DNA of 64,000 nt from Cyclotella cryptica (lineage: Eukaryota; Bacillariophyta; Thalassiosirophyceae; Thalassiosirales; Thalassiosiraceae): contig JABMIG010000273.1 of assembly GCA_013187285.1 (NCBI GenBank), positions 124,001 to 188,000 of the forward strand. Direction: 5' to 3'. Below are positions 1 through 13,439 of the stretch, piece after piece (within the stretch, counting starts at the first letter, position 1; every line of letters begins with the position of its first letter). The position numbers and the translations under genes are program-made. Under the pieces are notes generated by a model that had not been told where the DNA came from, did not search any database, and saw only the letters and a program-made list of their open reading frames with translations.

Positions 1-1380
1 AGCGGATTTGTCACATATTGGAGCACCCAATCATGAAATTGCTCTGATTCGTGGCATTTTTGTTTCAATATGCTTGCATTCTACAAATTTGTACAATGGA
101 GGGTTTGTGTTTTGCTTTGTGTTTGTCTTTCTTTTGTTCAGCACATCAAGAATTTACATTTTCATTATTATCCATTTGTCAATACTCCTTTTATTGTGGC
201 TTTGCGAATGGTACTTCCTCAGTGGCTTCTTTCACTTCATTTGTATTGAAGTGGTTTTCTCAATGTTGGACTCATGTAAAATTTGAACTTGTCTCTTTCA
301 CATTTCAGTTAACAAATATAGGACATCAATCCAGGTACATTTGTCAGATGTTTGAAACGGCCATTATGAAATTGGTTTTTATGGTGGCCTCTTAAACGCT
401 AACTCACAGTGATACATGACAATATGCATAACAGAACAAAGTTACATTTGTGAGGGAATATTTTGCTTTTTTGGTCATTTTGGTTATGTGTTTGTGGCAA
501 CATGGTTGCTTTGTGGTTTTTGTCTGTTCGTGGTTGCAGTGGCGGGATGGTAGCTAAACCATGATAGCATATCAATCTTTACCAGACATCATAAGTGGCA
601 AAGTGGAGAGCCTTATAATGCATGACCCCCATGATGTCGTTGATTTGCAATATGTTATTATCGTTTTGTGGCTTGTCCTCACTTGCTGAATCTATTGCAA
701 GTCACTACTCAACAATATGCATAACTCAGCAATGCTGAAAATTTTTGGTTTTGTTATCATTGTGCCTTTGATTGCTTACTATTCTAATGTATGAATCCTC
801 GTTTTTGGAAATTACAGGTGATCTATAAGAAGTCAGCATAGCAGGTCTGTTATCGTCATTGGATGTTGTTATTCATGAAATTTGAATTTACCATAGTGCA
901 TTGGAAACAGAGATGCAACAATGAAAATGAAGTCGTTAATTTGATAGAGGAGGCACTCAACAAATGGACAGAATTGACTTGGCTGTTTTGGAGTGCATTT
1001 TTAGAAGGATTTTTTTCACAAATTTGCACCCTGGAAGGTTTTGTGTGTTTTGATGTGTTTGTGGAATGTTTGACTTTTGGAGCGGAAGAAGGTCTCTTTC
1101 ATTATGGGTCATTTTTCAATGTGGCTTCGTAGTGAGGCTTTCACAATCATGCTTCAGCTGAATACTCAACCTCAATTATATGCATGACTCAACACAACAT
1201 GCATCACTCAACAATATTCAGTCTTTGCCCTGAATGATATGTCCTCCTGTGCCATTCTTGCATTGTTGTTTTGTTACATTCTGACGGCTTATTCACTATT
1301 CTTTTCTCATTCTCATTGTACAGTGTGAAGTTTTCATCTAACAGTCTTCCATTCTTCATTGTGACTTTATCTGATGCAGT
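1..1380. other. AT-rich region without a supported gene
   Basis: Short open frames occur but none has recognisable domains. Two stretches, about 60-150 and 1000-1080, share a weak T-rich similarity that reads as QICT-x-EG in the plus strand, and the phrase AATATGCATAAC recurs. This may be old duplicated noncoding or decayed coding DNA. I see no promoter or RNA gene that I can support. Confidence 0.4.
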
Positions 1381-1498
1381 ATGAGCGGTGATTCTTGTTT
1401 ACAAGATGAGGTTGCAATGGGGAATGAAGACATCGACCCTTCTAGCGCAGGTATCGATGCATCCATTGCTTCTGACCAACATAAAGTGATTGTACGTG

Positions 1499-1574
<76 letters not shown>

Positions 1575-2091
1575 GTTTTCCATTAGGTTTGTAACTCAAA
1601 TGCTTTTGTTTCCATTAGGCATCACGTACTGAAGATACAAATGACCGTGTCACTGCTCCGACTGATGAGGAGTTGCATGTGAGTTAGTATAGTAACATCA
1701 TGTTGTGTAATGATGCATCTAACACATCATCTTTTTTCAGGCTTGGAGATGTGTCGTACTCTTTATGCATAGAGGAGGACTTCACAATATACAGAATGAT
1801 TTGGCAGCAATTGTTACTATGGATCACACATTTTTGCAGAATATGTCAACAATGAGTAACTGCTGGACAAATGTTATTCAAATGTTGGGAGAATCCCAAC
1901 AGCAACAAAATGCATTGATTCAGAGGGGATTCATCAGACTCATTGAATGCATCTCTCACAACCTAGCAACAATTCCACCCTTAGAATCTGTACCCAGTTT
2001 TTATGACACCAGTGAGGATCTTGAGATTAGAGAAGACCAGCACGATGGCTCTATTGGTGTAGTCTATGATCAATCTTCTATTGTCTGCTAA
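1381..2091 (+). CDS. small three-exon gene, unknown function (173 aa)
   Basis: Exons 1381-1491, 1619-1678 and 1741-2091 are separated by introns with GT-AG ends (GTACGT...CCATTAG and GTGAGT...TTTTTTCAG). All junctions are phase 0, so the reading frame is open from ATG 1381 to the TAA at 2089-2091, giving about 173 aa. The product is acidic at the start (DEVAMGNEDIDPSSAG), has no signal peptide or membrane segment, and its second half looks helical and glutamine-rich (QQQQNALIQRGF). I recognise no domain. The shape resembles accessory proteins carried by some DNA transposons, but that is only an impression. Intron 1 contains a long TA microsatellite. The coherent splicing pattern is the main support. 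It may be the 5' part of a longer gene continuing into the decayed sequence downstream. Confidence 0.45.
1500..1569. repeat. (TA)n microsatellite
   Basis: About 70 bp of almost pure alternating TA lies inside intron 1 of the small gene at 1381-2091. It produces spurious repetitive YIYIYI frames on both strands. Confidence 0.95.
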
Positions 2092-5000
2092 TATTTTCAA
2101 AGATCTTAGAGGGGCAACAAGGAAGATGGAAGAGAAGAACTCCCCTTTTCCACTTTTGGACTTTCTTGTTGCCACTGTATGGACTACCTTCCTTGATGAC
2201 AAACAGAAGTTTATTATCCTTTTTGTTTTGGATCGGTCATCAAAAGATATGGAGCTTGATGTCAGTAACTGGTTGTCATTGTTGGATTGGTGGAAGTACT
2301 GGGTAGAATATGTAATGAAAAGTTGGAGCTGCATTAGTTTTGGCCGATGCTAAGCCTTGTGTTGCAATTTTTCACAAGTTCTATGATTACAAAGAGGAGA
2401 CGGTGAAACCAAAGCTTACAATTGTGATTCCACAGAGCCCGAAGAATAGTGATATGCCACTGGAGGAGCTGCGATCCCTGTTTGAGAAAATTTTTCCTGC
2501 TGGAAAAGATGACTATGAGTACAATAAACCATTATTCTGAAAGTGTTTCCCACCAATGAAAGTTGCAAGCACCAAAATTCTGCTGTAGCTATACACATTA
2601 AAGTGAAGGATCTCATACTGAACTTTTCTTTGGAGAAGCGTGCAAGGACTAGGAATGAGTTTTCAGATTCTTTGTTCTGGTTGGTCAGTATATGTTGTTC
2701 TGGGAAGAAGACTCACAGCTCTTCTTGGGAACGAGAAAATGAGAAGTAAACTTTGTCTACATAGTGACAACAATGATCCAGCTGGTTACAGGCACTCAGT
2801 CTGCGATGCTGTTTATGAGTTATTTTTTTGGCAGAGAGGAATGTTGTTATTCTCAAGAGCGACCACATGGGAATTTCATTTGATGATGCTGCAACTAGTG
2901 ATGAGTTCACTGCTGAATTGAGGAAATAGAAAGCAGCAGTGCCAAATTCTGGTAAGGTTGAGAATCGAACGTATTATTTATGTTGACTTCTATTTCACTA
3001 ATGCAAATCATTTTGAAGCAGAACAAAAAGGGAAAAGGAAATCTGACTTAAATGTATCAAATGTCAGTCTTGGGAAGAAGTTGAAAAATGGCAAGGCTTC
3101 AAGTAAGTATAGAATGTAATTTTGAGCAGAAATGATTTCAAATCCCTCACCATCTGATATGTTTAAAAGGTCTATTTGCTTTGTCGGAGAAGTGTTGTGA
3201 AGATAGAGGACTTGAGCTTGATGGTGAGAAGGTCCATATTAATGTTCTAAGTTAAGCAATCCATTATTGTCACATCTGTTTTCTACTCTTTGTAGTGCTT
3301 CAGACTTGCCTGTTCATTGGAATGTATTATCCCAGGGACAATAGGAAACATACAAAATTCCTCCTTCATGATCATAAATGCATCGGCATCTTTCAGAGAG
3401 ACTATCCTCAGTGCAATGTTCTTAAAGCAGCGTCTGGGACTAATTCACCAGGTTACACTGGAACAGATCTGTGTGAGCAAAGCAGACACTTGATATATTC
3501 CTTGGGACCTAGAGGAAAGAACTTACTGATGGTTTTATCGGCTTGCAAACATTTCAAGGATACTACATTGTACCAAGTGAGATCCCTCAGTGATTTCATT
3601 ATTGGTCAAAAGCATGCATCTCACATTTGTCTTGTTAGATCTGTTTTGATGGCAAGCTGGGGTATGATGAATCCACAGTTTGCACTGGGAAATTAGTACG
3701 GGTGATATTTCAGACCACGGGGTTCTTGATGATGCAATTTTCACATTTGCAATGGATAGTCTTACAATCTTTGCAAAAATTTGGTGCACTCTGCAAGTAT
3801 TTGTTTGCCTTGGAATGAAACTGTTGCAGCAACCATTACCTGGAATCACAGACATCTTTCAAAGCATTTTGCAATTTATACTCTGCAATCCAACCAAATG
3901 GGAAACAATGTACTTTATGACATGTTGTTTTCTTCATGCCAAGAAGAGGGAACTGAAGATCTTAAATTTGATCGATTGTTGTTCTCAACTGTCATGAATG
4001 AGGTGTCAAAACATCAGCTGGTTGATTGATTTGGCGTTCATACCAGGAATTTACACCTACTTGATTCTGTGTATGGCCTTGGAAAGATTGACTACGTCTG
4101 TCTTAAGTTTTGGGCTGCCACCATCCTCTGTTTGAAAATGGTGAGATGAATGCATTTGGTTTGAATCAACATGGATACTTTTTTCCAGTGGTTGCTAGAG
4201 AGGTAGGACAACTAGGTTTTCAGTTTGAGCCGGAGGAGGAGACATATCGGAAGAAGGGTTTATCTTTGTGAAGGCTTCCACGGCAGTGATTCCTGGTAAG
4301 TTCCTTATTCTTTTCATGATATGTTAAGAACTGAGAACTAAAGGATTTATGTTTTTCCAGAAGAGGCAGCTGAAAATCAATCTGAGGAAGAAGGGGAGGA
4401 TGATTCCAGTGAAGATTAAAACAACAAATTGATGAAAAGTACAGTAATGACAATTTTGATGGAGAAGATGATCCCGAGGAAGATGATGATGAAAATGAAG
4501 AAGAAGATGATGGCAATTATGAAGGAGACAAATTATTGGGGATGAGAAACATAGTGATGACATCGAAGAAAGCAATGAGCAAGCTTGATCTGGAGACACT
4601 GACAGTAACAATTCTTATATGAACAAAGGAGAAGGTTGTGATGAAATCCTTGTCTTGGATGAAAGTAGTGCTGATTCTTGATCTTCTGGGATAATCCCTG
4701 TTTGACCTTCTCATGGTATAGTGAATGATGCAATTGATCATGAAGGTTGTGTCAACGGAGGGAGTCAGTGCAGACCCTGGTGTGTAGTTTGTCATTTAAT
4801 ATGAACATGATTTTATTTCTTGTGTTGAATCAATACTCTTTTCTGTAGATTGTACTTCATGCCAAGTCAGTAGTCAGTACTTTCAGTACCATGACCCTAG
4901 CAACTTGAATGCAGATGAGTCTATTTTGTATAGATACATAAACAAGCTGAGAAGTACCCATGGTTTTGCACTTCTTGATTTGAGCCGGGAATCCATGATG

Positions 5001-5425
5001 CCAAAGAGAATAATTCAAGAGCTTTCAAGGCTCTGAGAGAAGCATATGAAGATTCCAAATAAATTCAGAAAAAATGGGCAATGATCATTTCTTGAGAGAA
5101 GAGGAGTTAAGGGGAGAGAAAACTGAACACACTTTAGGACTACTTTTAGAAGGCCGGATTGAGGAATGTAATCATTGCAACAATTGTCACTTGGGATTGT
5201 GGAGCTGCAATATTGGAATCAGAAGAAGTGTTGACATGTGATCTTTGATGAAAGTCATGGAAGACTTGGATAAAAATTTAATTCTCATGGTGTCATGTGA
5301 CAAACAAAGTCTTCTAGGGAGAATATCCAGGCGGAAATATCTGGATGATATTGTGATTTACAATCCACATCACTCTATTTTGAAAGAATTGCTGACATCA
5401 AATCAGCCAAAGAGACAACCTGAAG
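2092..5425 (+). pseudogene. decayed multi-exon coding sequence, unknown product
   Basis: Plus-strand coding character continues in pieces: open stretches near 2340-2540, 2640-2920, 3295-3696 and 3680-4029, then an acidic Asp/Glu-rich run at about 4360-4620. Splice-like borders recur, for example CTG|GTAAGG near 2953, TCAA|GTAAGT near 3100, a GT-AG interval ending TTTGTAG near 3295, and TTTTCTGTAG near 4848. Stops and frame changes break every long reading. It leads in the same direction into the oxygenase-like pseudogene at 5426-6022 and could be the same gene. No domain is recognisable. The alternative is several unrelated fragments. Confidence 0.35.
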
Positions 5426-6022
5426 GTGTCATTAAGAGATCAGTACATGTGTTTAATATGGGTGCAATGGAGAGGGACTGGGCAAGAAAATCATAACACT
5501 CTTAAATTACACCTCTTATGTTTGCCACCAAGACAGTTAGCATGGAAGAACAATGAAGCTATCTACTTTTGTAGCAAGTCTAATTTGTTGAAGAGCATGT
5601 TGGGACTATCTGACAGAAGTATAAAGGAAGAACCCACCAACATATTGCCAGGTGATATCTAGTATGGTGCATTGAAATCAACGATGGGTCATCACAGAGA
5701 CAATTTCAATGTTCAATTTACTAAAAACGTTGTTTCTGGTAAAGCTGTTCATTTGGAGGGTCATCCATCAGGTGGAGGCAAAAATTCATAGATTGTAGGT
5801 TCAAATATACTGGTATTGATAATGGGAAACAAACCCATGAAATTTGCATTCAGGTTTCCATTGAAGGGAAATATTCAATGTAGCAAGAAGACATGCACTA
5901 CTTCTCCCAGGTATTGCTTCACTTGTGGAAATCTGACAATTTCAATGCTTTATCCTATTGATGATACAATGATGATACATGGTGCAAGTTTGGTTTACAG
6001 CACAAGAGAACATACGAATTAG
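5426..6022 (+). pseudogene. AlkB/2OG-Fe(II) oxygenase-like pseudogene
   Basis: One plus frame is open over 5426-6022 except for two TAG codons, at 5660-5662 and near 5788. The translated residues carry an arrangement like the double-stranded beta-helix 2-oxoglutarate dioxygenases: YGALKSTMGHHRDNFN gives the H-x-D iron-binding pair, VGSNILVLIMGNKPMKF resembles the following strand, and PIDDTMMIHGAS supplies a distal histidine. AlkB-family enzymes use this H-x-D...H triad to bind Fe(II) and oxidatively demethylate nucleic acids. A basic residue for binding 2-oxoglutarate cannot be placed with certainty. The two in-frame stops argue for a decayed gene, although the frame between them is well kept. 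Its 3' end faces the 3' end of the Helitron gene. Family assignment is inference from motif order alone. Confidence 0.4.
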
Positions 6023-7150
6023 TAGGCCATTGTTTTAGGATTCAATCATTGAGAGACTTTTATGAGGATACTGGTACATTGAGATTGGATTCATCTAGTA
6101 TCCATAGAAAATTCTGTGGAAAGAATTCACACAACGACATCTATAGTTAGAATAGCAATTCATTTCATGTTTGACTGATGGAAGATAGGAGATAGCACTA
6201 TCAATAGTAAGAACAGTAATCCAATGATTATTTTTGATACATGTCAATGCATATATGCATAACGATAGTCAATCTTCATCTCAATAATGAGTGAATTTAT
6301 TGACATATTTTAATCACAATGCAAATGTGGCAGTCTTGTCCCAGCCAGCCAATGCATTGAGTGCGCATTTTTCTCTGAAATTGTTGCTTTCTAGCTATGG
6401 TAATTTTTCCAAAGATGATTAAATATAGCTCCCGTGAAACCTGAGTTTATTTTCATAATGATCCTAAACATTTAAAAACCAAAAATATTCTGAGGTTGTA
6501 AGTGGTAACGTAATTTTTGTCTGAAAAGTCATTGTATTCTTGATTTCTATTAAGCCAGGTGACCAAGAATTCATGCTCCTTTTGTAACAAGCAAAATGTC
6601 AGACACCAAATTACAACATGGTTGTGCAGAGTGCATCTTCCATGTTCTTCTGTTAATAGGTAATATGTATTGGCGTTCTGAAATATTTTGTGGCCACGAT
6701 ACATAATGAAAATTAATATTATGTAGTATAATGTAGCAGCACTATATGTCATTTCATGTTCTCAAAAATTATGACAAATGAAGAACTCACGTAGCCAGGA
6801 AGAACATTCAAAATAAAGAGTCATTGACAATTTTGAGTTTTGACATGTTCTGTGCTATTTCGTTATAATATTTGTTGAACTACGTTTTAATTTTCAAAAA
6901 TTCAATGACTTTTTGTTGACATTATTTGTTGAACAAAAATTTCTTTACCTCATTTTCAAAAACTCAGAGAACCAGGATAATTTAGTGAAATAATGAGAAA
7001 CGATAATGCAAAGTTATTTTTACTTACAAGGTCATTGAAATTCAAAGTAGCTAAATTAGCTCTATATTCAGAAATGAGAAAGTGAAACATGTTTCTTGTT
7101 TCTCATTGTCACAGAAAAGTGAGAATAGAAGCTTCTGATATCATGAAAAT
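6023..7150. other. AT-rich intergenic DNA
   Basis: No supported gene. The stretch is strongly AT-rich, with only short accidental frames on either strand. Confidence 0.5.
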
Positions 7151-7305
7151 TTGAATTTTTGGAGAAGACGTTGTATGAAAACATGTTGGTTCAATGATCA
7201 TTTCATTAAGTGTTACAAAATTGTATCATTAGTTCTGCTCAACATTGTGCTCATATTTCTTCTTCTTGGGAGCTCATTAGTTTACTCAGCTGCTTTAGTC
7301 AACAT

Positions 7306-8060
7306 GGCTAATACTACCAAACCTAATGATCCTTCTACCCCTCCAAAGGTTAAATCTCCTGCTAAAGACACCAGTCCACCCAGAAAATCACGATTGACCG
7401 CAGTCTTTTGAAAACAGTCAAGTCCTCAAAAGATGAGAGCACTACAAGGAACTTGAGAATGAAGGAGTCTGTCTTGTTTTTTGCTACAAGCCAGATGGAA
7501 TTAATCCATCTTATATTTTTCCTATCATTTGGTATTTGGATGAGTCTGAGAGTGATAAAGCTGCTGACCACATCATGTTTCTGTCATAGCTTAGTGATCC
7601 TTATGGGGCAAACATTCCACTTCAAACACCATCAGCAACTGGGAAATTGTATTCTACAGATGTCACAGTCATGTCAATAGACGATCCAAAGTATACTTGC
7701 TTTTCTGCTATTGGTGATCTGGTTGATGTGCTCAATGATGCTGCCCCTAACTCTGTAGTGAGACCCCAATGACAGTATCAAGTTCCTTCGTTTGTTAACA
7801 GAGGTAGGGGAATTGTATCACTGAGCACATACCTACTCAGTGATGATTGTGTAAGTTTTATGAAAAGATTCTAGGAAAACTGTGAGAGCAAAGATGCTTT
7901 GAACAATAACGAACACAGAGATGTTCTTCTAAAGGGTGTCTTTGGCTCTGCAGATGAAGGATGGCAAGCATTGAAGAACATTTCAGATGAAGCATATGAA
8001 CTTTTGTAAAGCAATGTACTGGCAAAATACCGAATTCCAAATCCTTGAAAATGTCAGGAA
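7306..8060 (+). pseudogene. decayed ORF of unknown function
   Basis: A plus-strand reading starts near ATG 7306 (MANTTKPNDPSTPPKVKSP), opening with a Pro/Lys/Ser-rich low-complexity head. It continues through a change of frame near 7410 into a more ordered region that includes KPDGINPSYIFPIIWYLDES, SDPYGANIPLQTPSATGK and FSAIGDLVDVLNDAAPNS, and then runs on to about 8060 with several stops. Coding-like composition over about 250 codons suggests a once-functional protein. I do not recognise the family. It lies between the oxygenase-like pseudogene and the end of the Helitron and is convergent with the Helitron. Confidence 0.4.
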
Positions 8061-8599
8061 CAGGCGAGAAGAACATGTATGTCTGTAAGAACTGTGATGA
8101 CAAGTGTTTGTAATGTGTCCCAGTGAAGATGTATATGGTTACATCTACAAGGTATTTGTGTGTAGGAATTGTAATGAAAAATGCTTGCAATGTTCCTAAT
8201 AGTGGTGATGTATATTGTTACTTCTCTTTACAAAGTTTTCTGCAGTCTATGCTGAAATACAATCAAAGCAGGTGTTAATTTAAAGGCATCTGGTTTGTAT
8301 ATTAAAGGGTTTGTTCAAAAACAAACCATGTTCTTACTCTTGATAACACAGTGTACACCCAGCCATGGCTATATTCCAGTTACGAAGGATAAGTTCTTTC
8401 TTTGTTCTTTGTGACGCCCTCTAATTTATGAGCAGTTGTGGCTTCATTTAAATTGACAGGCAATTGTATCATGATGACATTTTGTTTGTGTTCTCCTCTT
8501 TTTGACACTTTTGAAAGTCAGACACCCTTGTCAGGTGGGTCAACATCACTTCTGTAGAATGCCCAATAATACTGTTTTGGGGTTAGTCCAGTCTCGATG

Positions 8600-10300
8600 A
8601 TGACACAATTTTTCTTAATCTGGTCTGATAACCATGTAGCTGTGCTGCCTTCCTTTCATCTAGAGGATCATTCTGCAGGTCATTTTCTATTAATGAAATA
8701 TCCGTTCTTTGATTTTGATTTGTTCCATCTTTTTGGGGAAGTGCTCAAACTCAAGATAGTCCAAATCAGTAAAATTGATGGTATACACTTTTCCCACCAT
8801 AATCTTTCCAATTCAATGGGGTGGATGTTTTTCTTTTGACTCCGATGACTCTGCATAATGTTCCATTTGCTCTACCATTTGATATATCATCATTGTCGAT
8901 TATCATGCAATGTGTGCCAACATAAAGTTTTAAAGCAGGGTCACTGCACTTCTGTTGGTCGTTCATATCACTATCACCATACTTTGCACAAATTTTGTTT
9001 CGCAATTCACGAGTGACTCTTGCTGGTGAAGGAATGTCTTCAGAAAAAGTTTTCTTGGATCTACGTCTTTGTGGGCTTTTCTTATATCTGCTTCAATCAC
9101 ATCTGGCGGAGTTTCCAAACTATCAACAGATGGGGAATTGCATGAATTGTAACTCTGTCAGAGTTCTTCCAATGAGCACATGCAATTTCAGCTTGATTTT
9201 GGATTTCCGGTAAATTAACTTGCTGGCCAATACGACGTTCATTGATAATGTTGCAGTCATGTTGTGTGAATGAACCATCCCACATTCTTTTATGATCCTT
9301 CAATATTCTGGGTCATCTCTCAAACAATTGCTGTTGTTAAGAATTATAGTAACATTGATTGAGTTTTCCAGTGACAAGTTTGAATACAGAAGTTGACTTT
9401 CTCTTGCCTTCACTGGTCGTATTTGACAAAAATCACCACAGAAAATGATCAAGTATCCTCCAAAAATTGTATTTCGTGACAAGCCTTTCCCACCTGAACA
9501 CAATTTACGATGAATCATATTTCAAGGGGTATTCAGTTTTTCCATTTGGTCAGATGTAGAAAATGAGATTTCATTCACAATTAGCATTTGAACTTGTTCC
9601 CAGTTATGATGCATGTCAGGAGATATATTTTTTAACTTTGTGTTCAAGTAAGCAACACTATGCAGAGTCACGCTTCAAGCAAGGAAGCAGCACAACCAGT
9701 ATGATGGCAGCAAAAAAATTTCATCACCCCAAAGAATGTCCATGGATTTGCAAAATTGGAAACAAAATTGTTGAGCAACTTCAATTGCTGTACTTTTACC
9801 AGCTCCAGTAGGTCCTGTGACAAACATGATCAATTGTTCCTTGGCACTGAGCTCTCTTAATTTCTGTTTTGACTTTCTGTCTTATCAAATTTGTACTTTG
9901 ATCTTGCAGGTCTTCACCACTTTCTGCAGACCCCAATTCAGTAGGTGACTGTGAGCCTGAACTCTCTTGAATTAGATTGAGTAGAAAAGAGCTGCATATA
10001 ACCTCATACTCAATGTGCTGGATTCAGTCCAAAGTAATAAGCTTTTCTCTTGAGATATGATTGACAACTCCTCGCATGGTTGGTATTGTACCTCTGTTAA
10101 AATTTAAAAAGAATCCAAGTGCTATCCAATCCTGTTCTTCAAGGATACCATCATCAGCTGAATCACTATTGGATGTCTCATCTTCTCCAAAATCCAATTC
10201 TTGTATATCTTCTTGTAAATTATTCTTGATTGTAGCACCACTGACAAATGCAACAAGACTTTGTGTATTTACTTGCACCACTAGCAAAAACGCTGTTGTT
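8600..10300 (-). pseudogene. Helitron PIF1-like helicase domain (decayed)
   Basis: Reading the minus strand, Walker A GPTGAGKST lies near 9785-9816. A Walker B region containing IIFCGDFCQI lies near 9413-9465, and a C-terminal PIF1 motif, CMIIDNDDISNGRANGT, lies near 8870-8930. These are the standard SF1 PIF1/RRM3 helicase signatures, here expected to unwind DNA during rolling-circle transposition. The acidic linker LDFGEDETSNSDSADDG at about 10.2 kb precedes the helicase. Frame changes and stops separate the motifs. The extreme C-terminus (FTDLDYLEFEHFPKKMEQIK near 8730-8790) is also visible. Confidence 0.8.
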
Positions 10301-13300
10301 GGTTTGCAAATTCATGGAACCTCTGGCATTTCTTGATGTTTCATGACTAATTTCAGATGATGCACTTCCAAGAAGAAATACTGACTGGGTATTGAAAGAC
10401 CTAGAATTGATCGTTTGATTTTCTGAAAGTGATTCACCTTTTCTAGATCATTTGATGATCACTGGATGCAACCTTCATCATGACACTTGTCATCTTCAAA
10501 CTCATGTTCAATGTAAGAATCCACTGACAGAGCAACATCAAACTCTGAATAATCACTGTCACAAGCATCAATTCCATTGTGACAATCTATATTGTCACTC
10601 TCTCTTGACTTTGTCATTGCTTTGATTTTATTAATGGGAACCTTGCATTTTCTACATTGTAGATTGTCTTGCATACTTATTGAAGTATTTGCTTCCCTTG
10701 TTTCCAAAATTTACTCGTCTCTGCAATTTCATTCATTTTCCCCCACAAACAAGAATGCTCATTATGGAGTAAAATTAATTCATCTCAAAAAGGATAGAAG
10801 AGTATCAAGGCAACTTTGCATAATTTTCTCTGCACTCAAATGCTCCTTTTTTGGTTCATTTTGAGTCGGCTCTAATTCTTCAAGGTCACATAACATTCAT
10901 TTGGGCATTGCGAATTTTGGAATCTTCATCTTCTTGGATTGTCTTATGTAAAAGTATCTTCTTCCTAGATTGCCTTCCAGATATGCTAATTCATCATCTT
11001 GTAATATTCTTATGCCACAGTCATCTCCATGGCTCATTCTGTTGAACGACAATGGGATCTTTTCATTCTTCAATGCAAATTTGTAGAAACAGAATTCTTA
11101 CAAACATTCTGGTCTGAATAAATAATCATTCACTGAGTAATCAGACACATGACCACTTCTCCTGTTTCACCCCTATTCTTTCTCCAAAGTACCAAGTCTC
11201 CAGGAACTTTACCTTTTAACTTATTTGGCATTTGCCCAACAAGAAGATCTTGAAAATCATTGGGAAAAGTAAATCTGGAACCATTCTCGCACAACAAGAG
11301 ATGAGTCATTGTAGCACTAACAACATCTTGACTCAAGTGAACACTCATTCTAGTCAAGAACCGAAGCAAACCCTATCAAAAACAAGCATCTTGCTCTAAA
11401 ATTGGAGTATGTTGCAACCCTTCTACTACCAATTTTTCATCTTCTTTCTGAATACAACGAATAAATTGTTTGCCACCATTATCAAAATCAACTCATCTAT
11501 CTTCTTTCTGTGTGGACTTTGTGGAGTAATACCTCGGAGTTCTAATTTGAATGTTGCTAGTGCAGCCAAGTGTCTTGGTGATATATGTGCAGTGTGTATT
11601 CAGACACTGTGATCCCATTGGTCTCTTGCTATCTACAGTGTAAGGACAAACAGTTGTGTCACCTTTTTCCAACAATTTTCAGATAGTTGCTTTGGTTTCA
11701 TCTTCATTGTCTTCTTGACATGTTGTGCTATCAATTCTTGGTCTTGGAAAAGGAAATCATCATTCTTTGCCATATTTGAAGCAAGACACCTGGTGCTTCC
11801 AGTCATGCTCATTCATTCTCCTTGTTGCGACCAGATGTCTGAATTCACTGTCAAAAAGGAAACGTGTTCCCTGGGTAGCATCATCAATAGGGTATCGATT
11901 TGTCGTTAAATCAGATCTTTCTGGAAACTCCACACTAATTGGTTTGTGGAGCATCTAGCATATTTTATTGACTCCAAAGCCATGTTTGTAAGAGTAACAG
12001 TTGACACCTGACTTGATTCAGCTGCTAAACCCTTTTCAGTACAATATTTACATTTCATCACCTGATCTTTCAATTCCATGCAATGAGAGTCTGATCTGCA
12101 GTCCCTAAGTGTCGGCATCCACTTTTTGGAACATATCCAATATGCAAGCTTTCTGTTGACATACCCTGTGAAGTACTTCAAGTTCAAAAGAATACTCATA
12201 ATTTGAACAGAAATGTCTCTCAATAAGTCCCTCAAGTTCCTTTCTTGCATTGTGTTGTATTATGGGATCACAATCAAACAACAAATCCCTCAGCTTATCA
12301 AAACCTTCCCTTCCGACCAAACTAGACAATGACCATGTAATGATCCTCTACCTTGCTCTTCACTTCCTCTGACAAAAGCCTTGCTTTACCATGCATGCCT
12401 ACACCCTTGCTGCAATTCTTCTTAAAGTCCCATCCTAAAAGTTCACAAACAACTTGCATTGCAGCTTGATAATCAAGAGAACATGCACCTAGATATTTTG
12501 ATCTCTTTTTTGCCTTAGTTCAAAGTCTGAAATGCAATCAACTTCATTACATTCAACTGTTGGAATAATTATTTCCTTTCCTTGGTTAGCATACATTCAA
12601 ACTCTGAAATTACCTTCATCATCTGGAGTTACAGTTAAGAAGATGTGTGAGGACCAAAATAATCACTGAGTGAATGCACCTTTTTAACCTCTTTAGCAGC
12701 TTCTGATGTGTGCCCAAGAATTTTACATGTTGTCGTGACAGACTTCAGAAATGAAGCTGCTGGTGTTTTTACATCAAGAGGCTCCTTTTTGAGGTCCATT
12801 CATTTGGGCTCTTTGCAGCTTTGTCACATCACCAACAGATAGTTTTGATGTTCTTTCTCCCAATGCCTTTCCTTGAAAGTCTGATCTGCTTATTTGTCTT
12901 GTTGTATAAGATGCCCTTCTACACATCAGATGGTAGCAAACCAATATAAAGTCTGGTCTCATGAACTGGTACAATTGCATGTAATGTCTCAGACATGATT
13001 CTTGTCCAAATTTGGACAATTAGAATGAAATGGAAATTGAATTGGAAAATATCTTCCAAATGTATTTCGTGTCCTCTCAAGTCAGTACCACCATACATTA
13101 ACATAGTTGGAGCAGTTGACTCCAGCATAGCTTGGACAAATCTTCTGTACTATCAAAAACAGAGTTGTCTGTTGTCAGATTCTGTGCCTCACTTGAGAAT
13201 TAATATGTCTTGCCTTGAATTTGACATTCTAATTCTGGAGTCGCAGGTTTGGAAGTACAATTACCGTTGTCGTCATCTTGCAGTATAATGACAGGCTTTG

Positions 13301-13439
13301 GACATTCATCTGGAGGCAACACATCACTGCATCCCTTGTGACCTGATTCTTTAATGAAACATGTTAATATATCCATAAAAAGGTCAGTGTCCAATTGAGC
13401 CTGCCTCCTCGTGACACTTTTCCATGCAGGTGTCATTCT
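10300..13439 (-). pseudogene. Helitron Rep region: Helitron-like N-terminal domain (decayed)
   Basis: On the minus strand the region opens with MLMYGGTDLRGHEIHLEDIF near 13.1 kb. It then passes through CLRHYMQLYQFMRPDFILVC and KILGHTSEAAKEVKKVHSLS followed by SDYFGP and TPDDEGNF, the usual order of the Helitron_like_N domain. Cys pairs (CKYCTEKG) and the run EFRHLVATRRMNEHDWKHQ follow near 11.8-12.1 kb, as in the Rep C-terminal part. I could not place the HUH two-histidine motif or the catalytic tyrosines with confidence, so that portion may be deleted or mutated. Several stops and shifts are present. The upstream end is cut by the Ty3/gypsy insertion at the GCCAC duplication. Confidence 0.75.

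Noticed and set aside
1356-1632. YIYIYI frames on both strands
   Set aside because: Products of the TA microsatellite in an intron, not proteins.
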